Assembly (NCBI GenBank): GCA_029263055.1
Contig: JAJCYG010000042.1
Location: 1-64,000, forward strand
Direction of reading: 5' to 3'
Source of the DNA: Actinomycetes bacterium
Lineage (GTDB): Bacteria > Auribacterota > JAJCYG01
Length of the DNA: 64,000 bases
Part shown: positions 16,366 to 27,900 of the stretch, piece after piece
Layout: every line of letters starts with the position of its first letter
Numbering within the stretch: position 1 is the first letter of the stretch
Program-made: the position numbers and the translations under genes
Notes under the pieces: model-generated
The model's database searches: none
Told to the model about the DNA's origin: nothing
What the model saw: the letters and a program-made list of their open reading frames with translations, nothing else

Positions 16366-18390
16366 ATGAAAAAATGTTTAAAATGTTCTGAAAAGGAACT
16401 TTCAGCTTATTTAGATAATCAACTTGTATCTAATGTTTATGATCGGGTTGATGCACATCTTCAAGCGTGTGAAGTGTGCCAGGACTCTTTGGCTGAACTT
16501 AAAGAGGTTCAAGACCAAATCCAATCTCTTCCTACAATGGAACTTTCTCAAGACTTTGATGTTTCTTTTAAGAGTGCGCTTCTTTTAGCTGAACAAGAGA
16601 AAAAAGCCGCTCAAAAAGTTCCTTATAAAGAATCTTTTTCTTCTGCTAAAATCATTTTTGGTTTGCCTATGCCTTTGCAAGTTGCGGCTGTTGTGGTGCT
16701 TGGTTTGGCGTTTATTTTTGGCGGCAAGCAGACTCTTTTTCCTTCAACAGCCACTTATTTAGGGGCATTAAAGGGAGATGTTGAAATCAAACGGCAAGGG
16801 GCTTCTGAATGGAAGACTGTGTCAAAGACCATTCGCCTGCGCGCAGGTGATGCGGTTCGGACAGCTAAAAATAGCCAAGCTGTGATTGAATCAAAAGATA
16901 TTTACCAAGCTAAACTTTTTGAGCAGAGTGAGTGGATTCCATTCTCACTTGCGTCTAATAATAAAAATGATTCGATTGAATTTCGTCTGAGAAAAGGGAA
17001 TCTGTTTGTTGAAACAGGAGATCGTTTTCCAGGTCGAGAAATGAATGTGATCGGGCCTTCAGGAAAAGCAACAGTGGTGGGGACCACATTTATGGTCCGA
17101 GCACTGCCAAATGGATTGACTACTCTTTCTGTGGAAGAGGGAAAAGTTCGTTTTGCTGGGAAGAAGAAAGAGAATGAAACCTGGGTGAGTCGTTTTGAGT
17201 CGTCTAAGGTCGCTCCTTCTGGAAACCCTAAGCTTTCACAACCCCTCTCTGAAGAGGAGTTTCTTCTTTTTTCAAAAGCTAAACCTGAAATGTTGGAGAA
17301 TGCCACCAATGCTGATTTAGTGAATATGGTGGAGGACAAACGCAAAATGAGTTCTTCAGATTTGCGTGTTTGGCAAAACCGTTTGCTTAAAGAATCTGAT
17401 ATTGAATTAGCGAGTTATGGTTTTTATTTGATTGGTGAAGTGCAAGAAGAGATGATGGCGCCTGCCGAAGCATTGCAACAATATGTTTCCGTGCTTTCTC
17501 ATTTTCCGAACTCTGTAGAGAGTTCTTGGGCATTTGAGTTTTTACGGGACAAATTGGAATTGGTTCCTAAAGACCGTCATGTGACGCGTCAAGAAATGCC
17601 TGCAACTAAATATGGTGCCATGCTTAAAAAAGTGGGGACTGCAGACTCTTTAACTTCTGGTTTTCTTAAAGGTTTGGAGCCACAACGCAAGTTTTTAAGC
17701 TCTGAGTTTTGGGTAAAGAGCGAGGATGGCACTTCTTATTTGGTGAATCGAGCCATTACATTTGAACGCCAATTAGGAGAAAAACAATTTCGTCCTGTCG
17801 GTTATTTAGATTCAGTTAAAGATCCTAAAACCAAACAATTGTTGCTTCGTATTGGAAAGTTATTTTCTTATAAAGGAGATAGCAATCTTCTTTCAGAAAT
17901 GAATACAGCTGTTTTTCATCCAAAAGGAAAATTAATTTATACGATTGAGCGTGATCTTTATTATTCAGGTAAAAAACCAATTGGGTACCAAGAAGTTTAT
18001 AAAGGACCGGGTGGGGCAAAGCTGGCTGTGTTGTCGCGACAAGTTCAAAATTGGAACCGATCAGGTCAGCCGATTCGTTATCAAGAAGCATTGAAAAACA
18101 ATCAAGGTAAAGCATTGTTGACTCGCAAGCGTTCAAATATTAGATATGGTCAAAATGAAGCTGTGATTGATTATGAAGATGAATTGGTTGATGTGGAGAA
18201 TCGTTTAGCTTTTGAGCGGGGCCGGGACCAACTCAAAGTGGCTGTTGGGGAACAACGTTTGAGCCAGTCTGACTTATCTGGGTTTGATTCTATGGATGAA
18301 GTGATGCGTACGCTGAAGAAGATGCAGGGTGGGCGGCCTTCACGATTTGAGTCTGATATGGAGTCAGGAACTCCTTTTAGTCGAAAGTAG
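16366..18390 (+). CDS. Transmembrane zinc-finger anti-sigma factor fused to a FecR domain
   Basis: This 674-residue protein combines two regulator types. Residues 1-45 form a cytoplasmic zinc-binding anti-sigma domain with Cys4, Cys7 and the HxxxCxxC motif (His31, Cys35, Cys38). One membrane helix follows (about residues 100-122, LQVAAVVVLGLAFIFGG). Residues ~130-260 match the FecR beta domain (LRAGDAVRTAKNSQAVI, GKATVVGTTFMVR, LSVEEGKVRF), located outside the membrane. Residues ~320-400 are helical and may be TPR-like. The last ~250 residues are beta-rich (Gly-Tyr-Gln-Glu-type repeats) and recall YD-like strands. It should hold the ECF factor until an envelope signal is sensed. GAGG precedes the ATG. 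The gene is followed by a short ORF and the giant gene, all on the same strand. Confidence 0.85.
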   Translation: MKKCLKCSEKELSAYLDNQLVSNVYDRVDAHLQACEVCQDSLAELKEVQDQIQSLPTMELSQDFDVSFKSALLLAEQEKKAAQKVPYKESFSSAKIIFGLPMPLQVAAVVVLGLAFIFGGKQTLFPSTATYLGALKGDVEIKRQGASEWKTVSKTIRLRAGDAVRTAKNSQAVIESKDIYQAKLFEQSEWIPFSLASNNKNDSIEFRLRKGNLFVETGDRFPGREMNVIGPSGKATVVGTTFMVRALPNGLTTLSVEEGKVRFAGKKKENETWVSRFESSKVAPSGNPKLSQPLSEEEFLLFSKAKPEMLENATNADLVNMVEDKRKMSSSDLRVWQNRLLKESDIELASYGFYLIGEVQEEMMAPAEALQQYVSVLSHFPNSVESSWAFEFLRDKLELVPKDRHVTRQEMPATKYGAMLKKVGTADSLTSGFLKGLEPQRKFLSSEFWVKSEDGTSYLVNRAITFERQLGEKQFRPVGYLDSVKDPKTKQLLLRIGKLFSYKGDSNLLSEMNTAVFHPKGKLIYTIERDLYYSGKKPIGYQEVYKGPGGAKLAVLSRQVQNWNRSGQPIRYQEALKNNQGKALLTRKRSNIRYGQNEAVIDYEDELVDVENRLAFERGRDQLKVAVGEQRLSQSDLSGFDSMDEVMRTLKKMQGGRPSRFESDMESGTPFSRK

Positions 18391-18417
18391 TTGTAAGTTG
18401 TTTGATGTGAGGTTGTT

Positions 18418-18504
18418 ATGAATAAATCTAAAATGCTTAAAAATGTAGTGTTTTTGGCGAAAGAGCGTTTTAAATTAGAGAGGCGAAACATTCCCATCCC
18501 TTGA
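18418..18504 (+). CDS. Possible 28-residue basic peptide
   Basis: The ATG at 18418, with GAGG five bases upstream, opens a 28-codon frame ending at TGA 18502-18504. The peptide begins MNKSKMLKNVVFLAKERF and is strongly basic and amphipathic. It starts 27 bases after the anti-sigma gene and overlaps the left part of the structured leader of the giant gene. It could be a leader peptide whose translation affects that fold, or a chance frame. Confidence 0.35.
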   Translation: MNKSKMLKNVVFLAKERFKLERRNIPIP

Positions 18505-18569
18505 CAGATCAAGCATTTACGGGTAAGTTGATTTTAGGGATGTACGGAAAATAAAACGAAAATTCGCCT
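18481..18569 (+). promoter_or_regulatory. Nested stems in the leader of the giant gene
   Basis: Three stems nest. AGGCGAA (18481-18487) pairs with TTCGCCT (18563-18569). CATCCCT (18495-18501) pairs with AGGGATG (18536-18542). CTTGA (18500-18504) pairs with TCAAG (18509-18513) around loop CAGA, and this last stem overlaps one or two bases of the second. The structure ends 16 bases before the giant-gene ATG. A TTGACA box (18501-18506) is also present but has no good -10 at the right spacing. No known riboswitch class was recognised. Confidence 0.4.
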
Positions 18570-18585
18570 TCATAAACGGGGTTAT

Positions 18586-18945
18586 ATGAAGGAATTATAC
18601 ACAAAGAAATGGCGTTCAGTGATTCGAGTAGTGGCACTCGCAACAGCGATTACCATTATTCCTTCTCCTTCTATGTCCCAATCAGCTGTTTCCCGCCTTT
18701 TTCGCCCAGAAGATGACTTTCGCCGTCGATCTCAATTAGAAGTAGAACAACAACGCCGAAAACAAATGAATCGTGAAAAGATGTTTGGGATACGCGCCTC
18801 TCAAACCCGTTCCCTAGATGCAGCGATTCGTAAGCAAGAAAGCAACCGCCGACGCTTAGACCAACAGTTGCGTCAAATCCAACGAGACATCTCTAGCATT
18901 GTTCAAGAAGGGAAAGATACCAAACAACTTCAAGAACAAATGGCC
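18586..18945 (+). other. Giant protein: signal peptide and Arg/Gln-rich helical stalk
   Basis: Residues 1-34 carry a basic N-region (KELYTKKWR), a hydrophobic core and a Ser-rich cleavage zone. Residues ~35-120 are strongly helical and Arg/Gln-rich (FRRRSQLEVEQQRRKQMNR), consistent with a coiled coil just after the cleavage site. Confidence 0.7.
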
Positions 18946-21900
18946 AGTGAGATTAATATTCCTACAGGTCAAACAAACACGACAAATCATAATGTGACTC
19001 TTGGCAATGGCCAACAAACAACCATAAAAGAGACAACTAAAACCAATGCACGAGGCCAGCTTGTTTCGCGTACAGGAACCCCAACAGTTGCGCCTCCACC
19101 TGAAGGATCACCACTTGGAACGCCGGGTGTTTTAACAGGAACCTCTGATTTTAAAAACACCAAGTATGATCGCCAGGGAAATTTAGTTAATTATGAGCAA
19201 AACAATACAGCGATTGATGACAGTGGTCAGCCTGTTAATACGAACGTAACACTTTACCAAGCCAATCGTTTTTATACGGCCGCAGATCAAGCCGCAGATC
19301 CCCGTAAGGCAAAAGATCAAGTCGAGTCGTATACGATTCAATCATTTGAGCTGTCACATGATGTGGATGATCCCATCACTGGCACAAGTGAGATGAGCCG
19401 ATTTGATCTGATGAGTAATGCAGAGAAAGAAACTATGGCAACCACGATGGGGCCTGATCGTGTGACCACAATTAATCGAACCAATAGTCTTTATTACACC
19501 AAGGCTGATGAAAATGAATTAGGGATTGAAGGTTTAGAAAACCAACAGTTTGGTTATACCGAAACAGTGAAGTCTCCAGGTGTGGATGCGCTGCGTACCA
19601 CTGAAGTGACTCGAATCGAATATGAAACCGTTGAGTTTGATGTGCCTGATGACGTCGATCAAATTGTTCAGGATGATTTAGAAGGGCAGTTAATTGATGG
19701 AAAGATCACACGTGAAAAATCACGGGTTTCGATTACCACTTTCTTAGATGTGCCAACCAAAGTTGAAACCACCTTTGAAAATTATGACCGTTTTAACCGT
19801 GTGCAACGTCAACGTGATATTACTCAGCGTGGAGCTGAAGTCACAGATGAAGTTTCTACCTTTACTTATGATCGCCGTAATCGTATTGCCACACAAGATG
19901 TAACCGGTTTCCGTTTAAGTGGTGAAGGGGCCGGGACTCAATTTCAAAACTTCACAAAATTTACCTATGACCGTTTTGACCGCACCATTAAAGAAGAGGG
20001 AACCCGTAATGAAAATGGAGTGGTGACTGATTTTGTGCGCGAAAATTTAGCGTTTGATGAATTTGATCGAGTGATTGAGTTTGTTGAAGAGGAAGATCGT
20101 TTAGGACGGGAAACACGTCGCGAACGTTCGGGTATTACATTTGATAATAACGGTTTGGTTTTAAGTTTTACTGATGTAGAGACCAATAATTTAAATAGTA
20201 TTGTGCGTACTTCGATTATTGAGAATAAATATAACGACAATGGTTTGGTGGCTGAGACAACAAGTGTGATTACTGAGAATGGAAGTTACGTTGGTGCCGA
20301 TGGAGTGACTGTTAACATTAATCAAACAACACGTCAAAAACAGACGTTTGAATATGACTCTCTTTTTAGAGCGGTTCGAACCGTAACTGAAACAACAGAT
20401 CCACGGGGTATTTTTTCAAGAACCGTACGAGTGATCACTGCATTTGATGATAGTTCGCGCGTTTTTTCTTTTACCGAGACTACTTTTAGAAGCTTTTTTG
20501 TTGAGTTTGAAGATCCTCTATTAGATGCGGATGGCAATCCTCTTTATGATGCTAACGGCGATTTACAAACCCGTACGGTTCGTCTTCAAATTAATGAAAC
20601 CTTAACCACAACAAGAGAAGCCACTGATTATGATGAACGGGGTCGCGTGCGTGGATTTGAAGAGTCGGTTGTTGATTCTAAATTTCCAGGTCGCGTGCGT
20701 CGGGTTAAGCGTAGTGGCATGGATTACGATAGTAATGGTCAGTTAGCCTTTTTTGAACAAGAAGAACGTGAAATAGGAACAGCAACAGATGCGGATGGTG
20801 TGGTGCACACCATTGATACCTTGCGTCGTTTCACACATGAAGAAAATTTTAATGATTTAGGTCAATCTATTGGGTTTGTTGAAACAGGTGTGAATGAACA
20901 AGGTCAAAACTTTACTACGGCGCAAACAAACTTAGCTTTTGATCCACGTGAAAATATTGCTGCTTTTGAACGGACTGAAACGGTTAATGGAACCACAACC
21001 GTTTTAAGAAGAGATAGAATTGGATATGACCAATTTGGTGATCTACTCCGTTTTCACCAAACCTTTTTAGATCAAAATGGATTGACTACTGATACTAATC
21101 GTTTGGAAACCACTTATGCGGGGCCTGGATTGGCTTATAGCTTTCATGAACAGAGTACCAATGATGGCGATCCTGGGCATTTAGTTGATTTTCGTCGGAT
21201 TGCCACAACCTATAACCAACAACTGTTGGTGGTTAATAACGTTGATAAAACAATTGAGACCGGTCCGAATAATTTCCGTTTAGAAACAGATTCGATTGTG
21301 TTGCGTGAAAAGTTTACTCCGTTTGGAGATGTGATTGATCAAACAGCCATTACAGAGCAACGGGGTAGCGCGGATGTGGTTGATTATACGTTTACAGATC
21401 AAAATGGAAATCCTGTTGCCATTGATGGGACTTTAGGCGACCTTGTTTTAGCTAATGCAGACTTTCCTTTAGAAGATAGCGGGGTTCAAAAAATTGTTGA
21501 TGTCAATACCATTGCCGCTCCTCCGGCAGCACCTGCATTAGGTGGAGCACCAACCGGATTTCCTGCAGATGCTTCTACCTTGGAAAAAGAACCGTTTGCC
21601 GATCCAGGTCAAATTCCTCCAACTCAAGCAGGCATTTCTCCTTTTAGATTGGATTCATTGAGTGTGCAGCAATTGGAATTATTGATTCAAGGTCAGCCTG
21701 TTACTTTGCCTGATGGAAGCCAAATTATTCCTCAGCCTCAACCTAGAATCGCAAATTTCTTTCGTCGAAGTGTGGATAAAATCACGAATCGTCGATTTGA
21801 TTCAAGTCGTCGGGCTATTAGCTTTGATCGAAACACAACTGATTCTGATAGTGCGATAGCCATCTCTGAAAAAGTATATGGCATTGCTTTTAACGATAAA

Positions 21901-24900
21901 GGTCAGGAAATTGCTCGAACTTCTGAGCGAACTGAAAAAGGGATTGTTCAAAGAATGATTTTAGATTTGACTCAGCCTATTGTTGGATTAGATGCCAATG
22001 GGGTTGTGGTTGATCCTGATGAACCATTAGGAATTTTTACTTTAGAAGAGCAGGCGATCTTGCAAGCAGGTGGCTCTGTTCAACGTACTGTGAATGGTCA
22101 GGTGGTGACTTATGCAGGAACCATGATTCAAGTGGATGATGAAATTGATAATGTCACTAAAACAGAATTGATTGGGGCTACTTTTGATGGGAATGAGCGG
22201 GTTGGATCGGTTGAAAGGATCACTAATAACTTTAATGATGTGACCCAAATTCGAACCACAAGTGGGATTACGCGAGACCAACAAGGCCGAACTTTTTCTC
22301 AAGTTGTTGAAACAGCTAGTACTGGAACCACAACAAATGAAGAGGTTGTTGGGGTGAATATGGTGGACCAAACAACCGGGGCGATTACCTCTGAAAGTCC
22401 TTCTTTTATTTTTGGTAAAGCTCCTGACGGATCGGCTCTTTTCACCGATGCTGAAATTGATACTTTGATGGCAGGTGGGCAAGTTCCTAAAAATGGGGCT
22501 GACATCAGTTTAGACATTCAAACCTCTACGTTGAATTTAAATGAAAGAAATGTTCAAGAGACAACCGCTCAATTTTATGATCCTTTTGACCGAATCGCTT
22601 CTTCTATCGTTACTTCTTATAATGCTGCTTTTCCTGAGCTTAAAGCAACAAATGTAACTTTAAGCAATCAATACAATGCACAAAATCAAGTGATTGGAAG
22701 TTTAGCAGTTGAATTTACTAAAGGTTCAATTGAGCGCAATGTGTTGGATGGGGCGATTCTTCGTACGCCTGTGACAAACATTGTTGATGTGTTGCCTGCT
22801 GATTTTCAAGTCACTTTTGGACTGACTGATGCTGAAGTAGATGCTTTGATCGATAAGTTGGAGAAAGAGGGTGAAGCTGTTTTAGATGATGGCACGGTTT
22901 TAACGGCTAATTTAGATCCAGATGGAAATCTTATAGATGCGCAAATCACACATACAGAAGAAACACTTTCTTTAGGCGAGTTACAAGGTAAGTATGGATT
23001 AACTGAAGCTGAGGCTCAAGCAGCCGTACAAGAATTAGACTCGCAAGGAACCGTGACCCTTCCTGATGGAACGGTACTTAATGCTAAGCTTAAAACATTG
23101 ACAGAAACTATTGATACCGCTCGAACCATTAATTCAACTTTTATATTAAATGGATTGAATCAACGTGTTGGGGTTCAAGAAACGATTACTGAAAAAGGAA
23201 CCAATATCACTACAACGCGGGCTACATTTAGCCGTTTGGATAAACATGGCCGTGAAATAGCTGTGGTGACCAATGAACGTCGCCAAGGGATTTCAATTGA
23301 GAGCACGGTTGTAGAAGAGGTGCCAGGAGATAATGGAACCTCTCTTCATTTATCTGAATTTACTGAAGAACAACAAACCGCCTTATTAGAAGGAAAGACG
23401 GTTATGATTAATGGGGTAACGTTTACGCCTCAGGTGCAATATTATAAAGCTGTTCTTAATGAAGAGATCACTTCAATTCGAGATAATATTCAACGAAATA
23501 ATTTAGATCAAGTGACAGGACAAACCACAACTACCTATGATTTTTATCGCCGTAGTACCAATATCACTCAATTAGCATTCCAAACGTTTAATGAAAATGG
23601 TTTGGTTAAATCGTTCTTGCAAATAAACCGAACCATTGGTTTTGGAGTGGAAACCACCATTGGAGATGTGACTGATGCGGCTGGGAATGTGGTGGGTGAG
23701 GAAGTTTTAACTCGTCTGACTCCAGATCAAAGAAAAGAGCTTTTTGGAACCGGAACTGTAAATGTGAATGGTTCGGTTTTAAATGTGGCGATTTCTACTC
23801 AACGTGTGCGAGTTGATCAAACCTCTGTCACACTCCGCTTAGATACTTTTTATGATGGTTTGGGCACCAATGCAACAGGTTTATTAGAAGAGAGCAGTGA
23901 TCCAGAAAGTGATGTCACCTCGCGTACTTTTACTTTTGGGATTGTGCAAGGTGAAGATCAACGTGAATTAGAAAGTTCTTCTTTTAATCGTTCTTTTGGA
24001 AGTACTCAAATTCAAACCAATATTTTGGTTGATGCCGCAACAGGTTTAGAAGTTTCTTTTTCAGAATTACAAATAGAGCGTTCATTACTCGAATCATTGT
24101 TAGAAGGGAACTTAGCTGAGGCAACCACTCCTGATGGTAGGGTTATTCGTGCGGTTCCTACAAATAAGACAATTGTATTGGACAATGTGACCTATTCTCG
24201 TAGAAGTGGCCAACGTTACGATCGTTTAGGACGTCAGACATTTGTGCGTGATATTCGTTTTTCAAGTGCCAATAACAACCGAACTGAAGATTTGAATTTT
24301 AATTTTGTGCGTGATGCTTTAGGCAGGGTTTTATCTCAATCCACTATTTCAAGTGTGGTAGGAGAGACTACGGATGACTTTTTAGATCAAGTTTTTGATG
24401 CGGCCGGTAATGCCATTAATATGGCCGGTCTTAATCCTGAAGATATTCGAGCGATTCACGATGCAAAAGAGTTCAATCCTGATCAAGATCCTTTAAGTGT
24501 GACTTTGCCTGATGGATCGGTGATTACAGCTCAATATATTCGTCGTGTTTCTAATGCTTCAAGTCGATCTTTTACCTCACGTATACAAGCCTTTGATGCG
24601 AGTGACCGTGTTATTTACTCACGCGATACTTCTCGAAATTCAAATGATGACAATGTGACGACAACAGAAGTTTTTGGGGCTAATTTTGATAGTCGAAATC
24701 GTCGGACCAGTTTTTATCAGTTTAGTCAGACCGTTGGAACAGGGACTCAAGAAGTGATTGATACGTTGGAAGGCTCTAATGGTGAAACTTATAGTCTTAT
24801 TGATTTGAGTCCAGCCCAGCGTGAGGCGTTGCGTAGTGGTCAAACAGATACAGTGGTGATTGATGTGACTAAAGCAGATGGATCTGTGGAGCAGGTGACT

Positions 24901-27900
24901 GTGACAGCGCTTCGTCAAACCATTAATGTGAGTGTGAATCAAACTGCTTTAGAAATTCGTCATGACACAACCTATAATCGTTTAGATCAAGAATTAATGA
25001 CTGATTCAACCAGTATTTCAAGTGATTCATTGGAACGAGTCAATTCTCAGTCGCATTTTATTGGTCGGGACAGAGCAGGGCGAGTTACAGAACAGATTAC
25101 ATATAATCAAAGACGTGCAGATGGAGCCCCTATTTCTGTTTATGAAGGGCATTTTGATGCGACAGGAAATCAACTTAATATTTTGAATAAAGACTTAACA
25201 GAGGCACAGCGTTTGGCTCTTCAAAATAAACAACCGGTTGATATTAACGGGGTCTTTTATATGCCACGTGAAACGATTCAGCCTGTTAACTTATTAGTTG
25301 ATTCCATCGATGTTCTTTTTAACGTGACCTATGATGGTTTGGGGCGTCGATTTAGTTCTGAAACAGTTAATTATTCAAGTGAGTCGTTAGTAGCTAACCA
25401 TGTTTCTGTTTTTTATACCCTTTATGATAGTGCGGGTCGAGTCATTGATACTGCGTCTGTTTCTCGTACGTTTGGAGTGGCAACAGCAAATCAAACAAAT
25501 TATCAGTATGAAGATGGCTCGGCAGCTAATCCAGCCGATATCATGGAGTATATGGATAGTTTTGGGCAAGATCCTAATAATCCAGATCAAATTCTCTTAC
25601 CGAATGGCCAAACCGTGACACGTGTGGTGACTCAAGTTCAAATTGAAATCTTATCAGTCACTTTTAGTCGAACCTTTAACACTGACTTTAATTCCATTGG
25701 ACAACGAATTGCTTTTGATACCTTTTCAACGTCAAATCAAGATAATGTCTCAGTCTTAACAGAGCATCACGGAATTATTAATGATGATCAAAATCGGACG
25801 ATTGAAGAGACTACGTTTTCTCATAGAAAAGGGACAGGAAATCAAGAGGTTCTTGTTTTAACAGATCCAAATGGAAATCCTGTTGATATTGGGTCTTTGA
25901 GCTTAACAGGGACTGAAGTTCAAAATTTACTCGATAGTGCTGCAACCAATGCTCCTGTTCAGCTTACAGATGGAACTATTTTGATTCCAGCCATGCAAAC
26001 AAAGGTTGTAGAAATTGATACCCTGTCACAGGTGCAGACAAGTAATGTTACTTTTGATGCCTTAGGCCGTCGCTTTAGTTTTAATACTCGTACTCTAAAT
26101 AATACTGATAAAGTGATTCGTGATAGTTACCGCTTGTCGACCTATTATGATTTGCGTGGGAGAGAATACTCTTCCAAGCAGTTAGATCATAGTTATGGGA
26201 GCGCAAAGCAAAAAATATTAACAGGATTGCGCCGGGCTGATGACAACTCGGTTGTACCTAATGCCGCTGAAATTTTGCGTGACTTAAGAGATGTGGTGGC
26301 CAATGAAGCGTTGCAAAATGGTCAACCTACTTTTATTGAGATTAATGGAGAACAAGTAGAGGTAATGGGGGATTTTTCTGAAATTCCAATTGAATCTGAA
26401 ACCCTTCAATTAAATGAACGTTTGCTTACTTTATATAATGCTTTAAATCAAATTGATCGCACATTGGATCGTTCTACAGATGCAGACACAAATGTGGTCA
26501 GCACAACTGATGTTCGAGAACGTCGTTATAATATTGTTGGACAACAGATTGGTTCGATTACTCTAAGCCATCGAAAAGGGGAGATTCGAAGTCAAATTTT
26601 TGATTTTGTCACAGATAGTAGTGGAGAGAGGGTTGATCTTGATCTTTCAACGCTATCTGAATCCCAGTTAGTTCAACTCTTTCTAAACAAAAGTGTGACC
26701 GTTAATGGCGAAACGTATGCAGCGCAGTTTACGGAAAAAGTGGAACGGCTTGACACCACAACGTTAACTATTCGTCATAACACTAAATTTAATGAAGTTG
26801 GTTTAGAATCGTATGTGTTAGAGGATGCACGTCAAGAATCAAGTGATGCGATTAACCGAACCATTACATTTAACCAATCGTATTATAAGACAGGTCAACA
26901 AGAAGGTTTTGTGAGTGCTGCTCAACAGTTAGGGAAAGTAACGGGTGAGACTCAAGCAACACAAGAAGCAGAAAAACCACGTGATTACACTTTAAATGAA
27001 CTGATCTTAAATATGGTTTTTACCACCTTGGCTTCTGTGTCGCCTACATTGCTTACATTTACAGCCAACTCATTTGCTCGATTTGCGCTAACTTTTATCC
27101 AAAGTTATAAAGATGAAGAGTTGAATGAATTTCGTCAAGAAGCTCAAAACGCCATAGAACGTCAGGTTTTTCGCCGTGTTGAAATCAACCTCTTACCAAA
27201 TTTAAAGTATGTCAAAGTGCTGCTCGGTTTTTACACTCGATTGACCGACAGCTCTTTTAGCAGCGTTAGAAGTAATGCTCAAGGTTTATTAGATCGACTC
27301 GTTGAGTTAGAAACACTCATAGATAATGGAGAATATCCTGATTCACAGTTAGTGAATGAAATTAATCATTTTGGTGGGCAATTAGGTAATGCGTTAAGTG
27401 CGGCTGGACAAGATCCATCTGATTTGAATCGAGTCATGTCTTCGATTAATAATGATTTAAACAGTGTGATTTATTGGAATAATGTGATTCCTCAAATTAA
27501 CAACATGAGTGCCGGTCAAATTGAAAATACGTTAACAGCCTTACAAAATGCATTTGCTTTGAGTTCGTTTGATGCGATTCAAGGTGAATTTTCTTCAGAG
27601 TTTGATTTTAGCCCTCCTTCTTATTTGCTTTCAGGAACAGTAAGTGGGGTGGGGAGTCGTGAGATCACTCGCCGATTATTAGCTGAATTAGGTTATCCCG
27701 GTGGAAACTTGAGCGATGCGACAATTGCACAATTAGAAAATGATCATCCTTGGCTGGATATCTCTTTGGGTGGAAGTTTTACTCAACGATTTCGTCGTGG
27801 TTCTGGTAGTCGTGGAGCACGTCGCGCTATCTCTGCTGATTCATCATTAATTGCTCGAGGGGGATATCGTAATAGCAAATACTGGTACTATGGTATGCAA

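Noticed and set aside
18501..18529. TTGACA as a promoter for the giant gene
   Set aside because: The -10 region at 17 bases (TAAGTT) matches only three of six positions, so I did not call a promoter.
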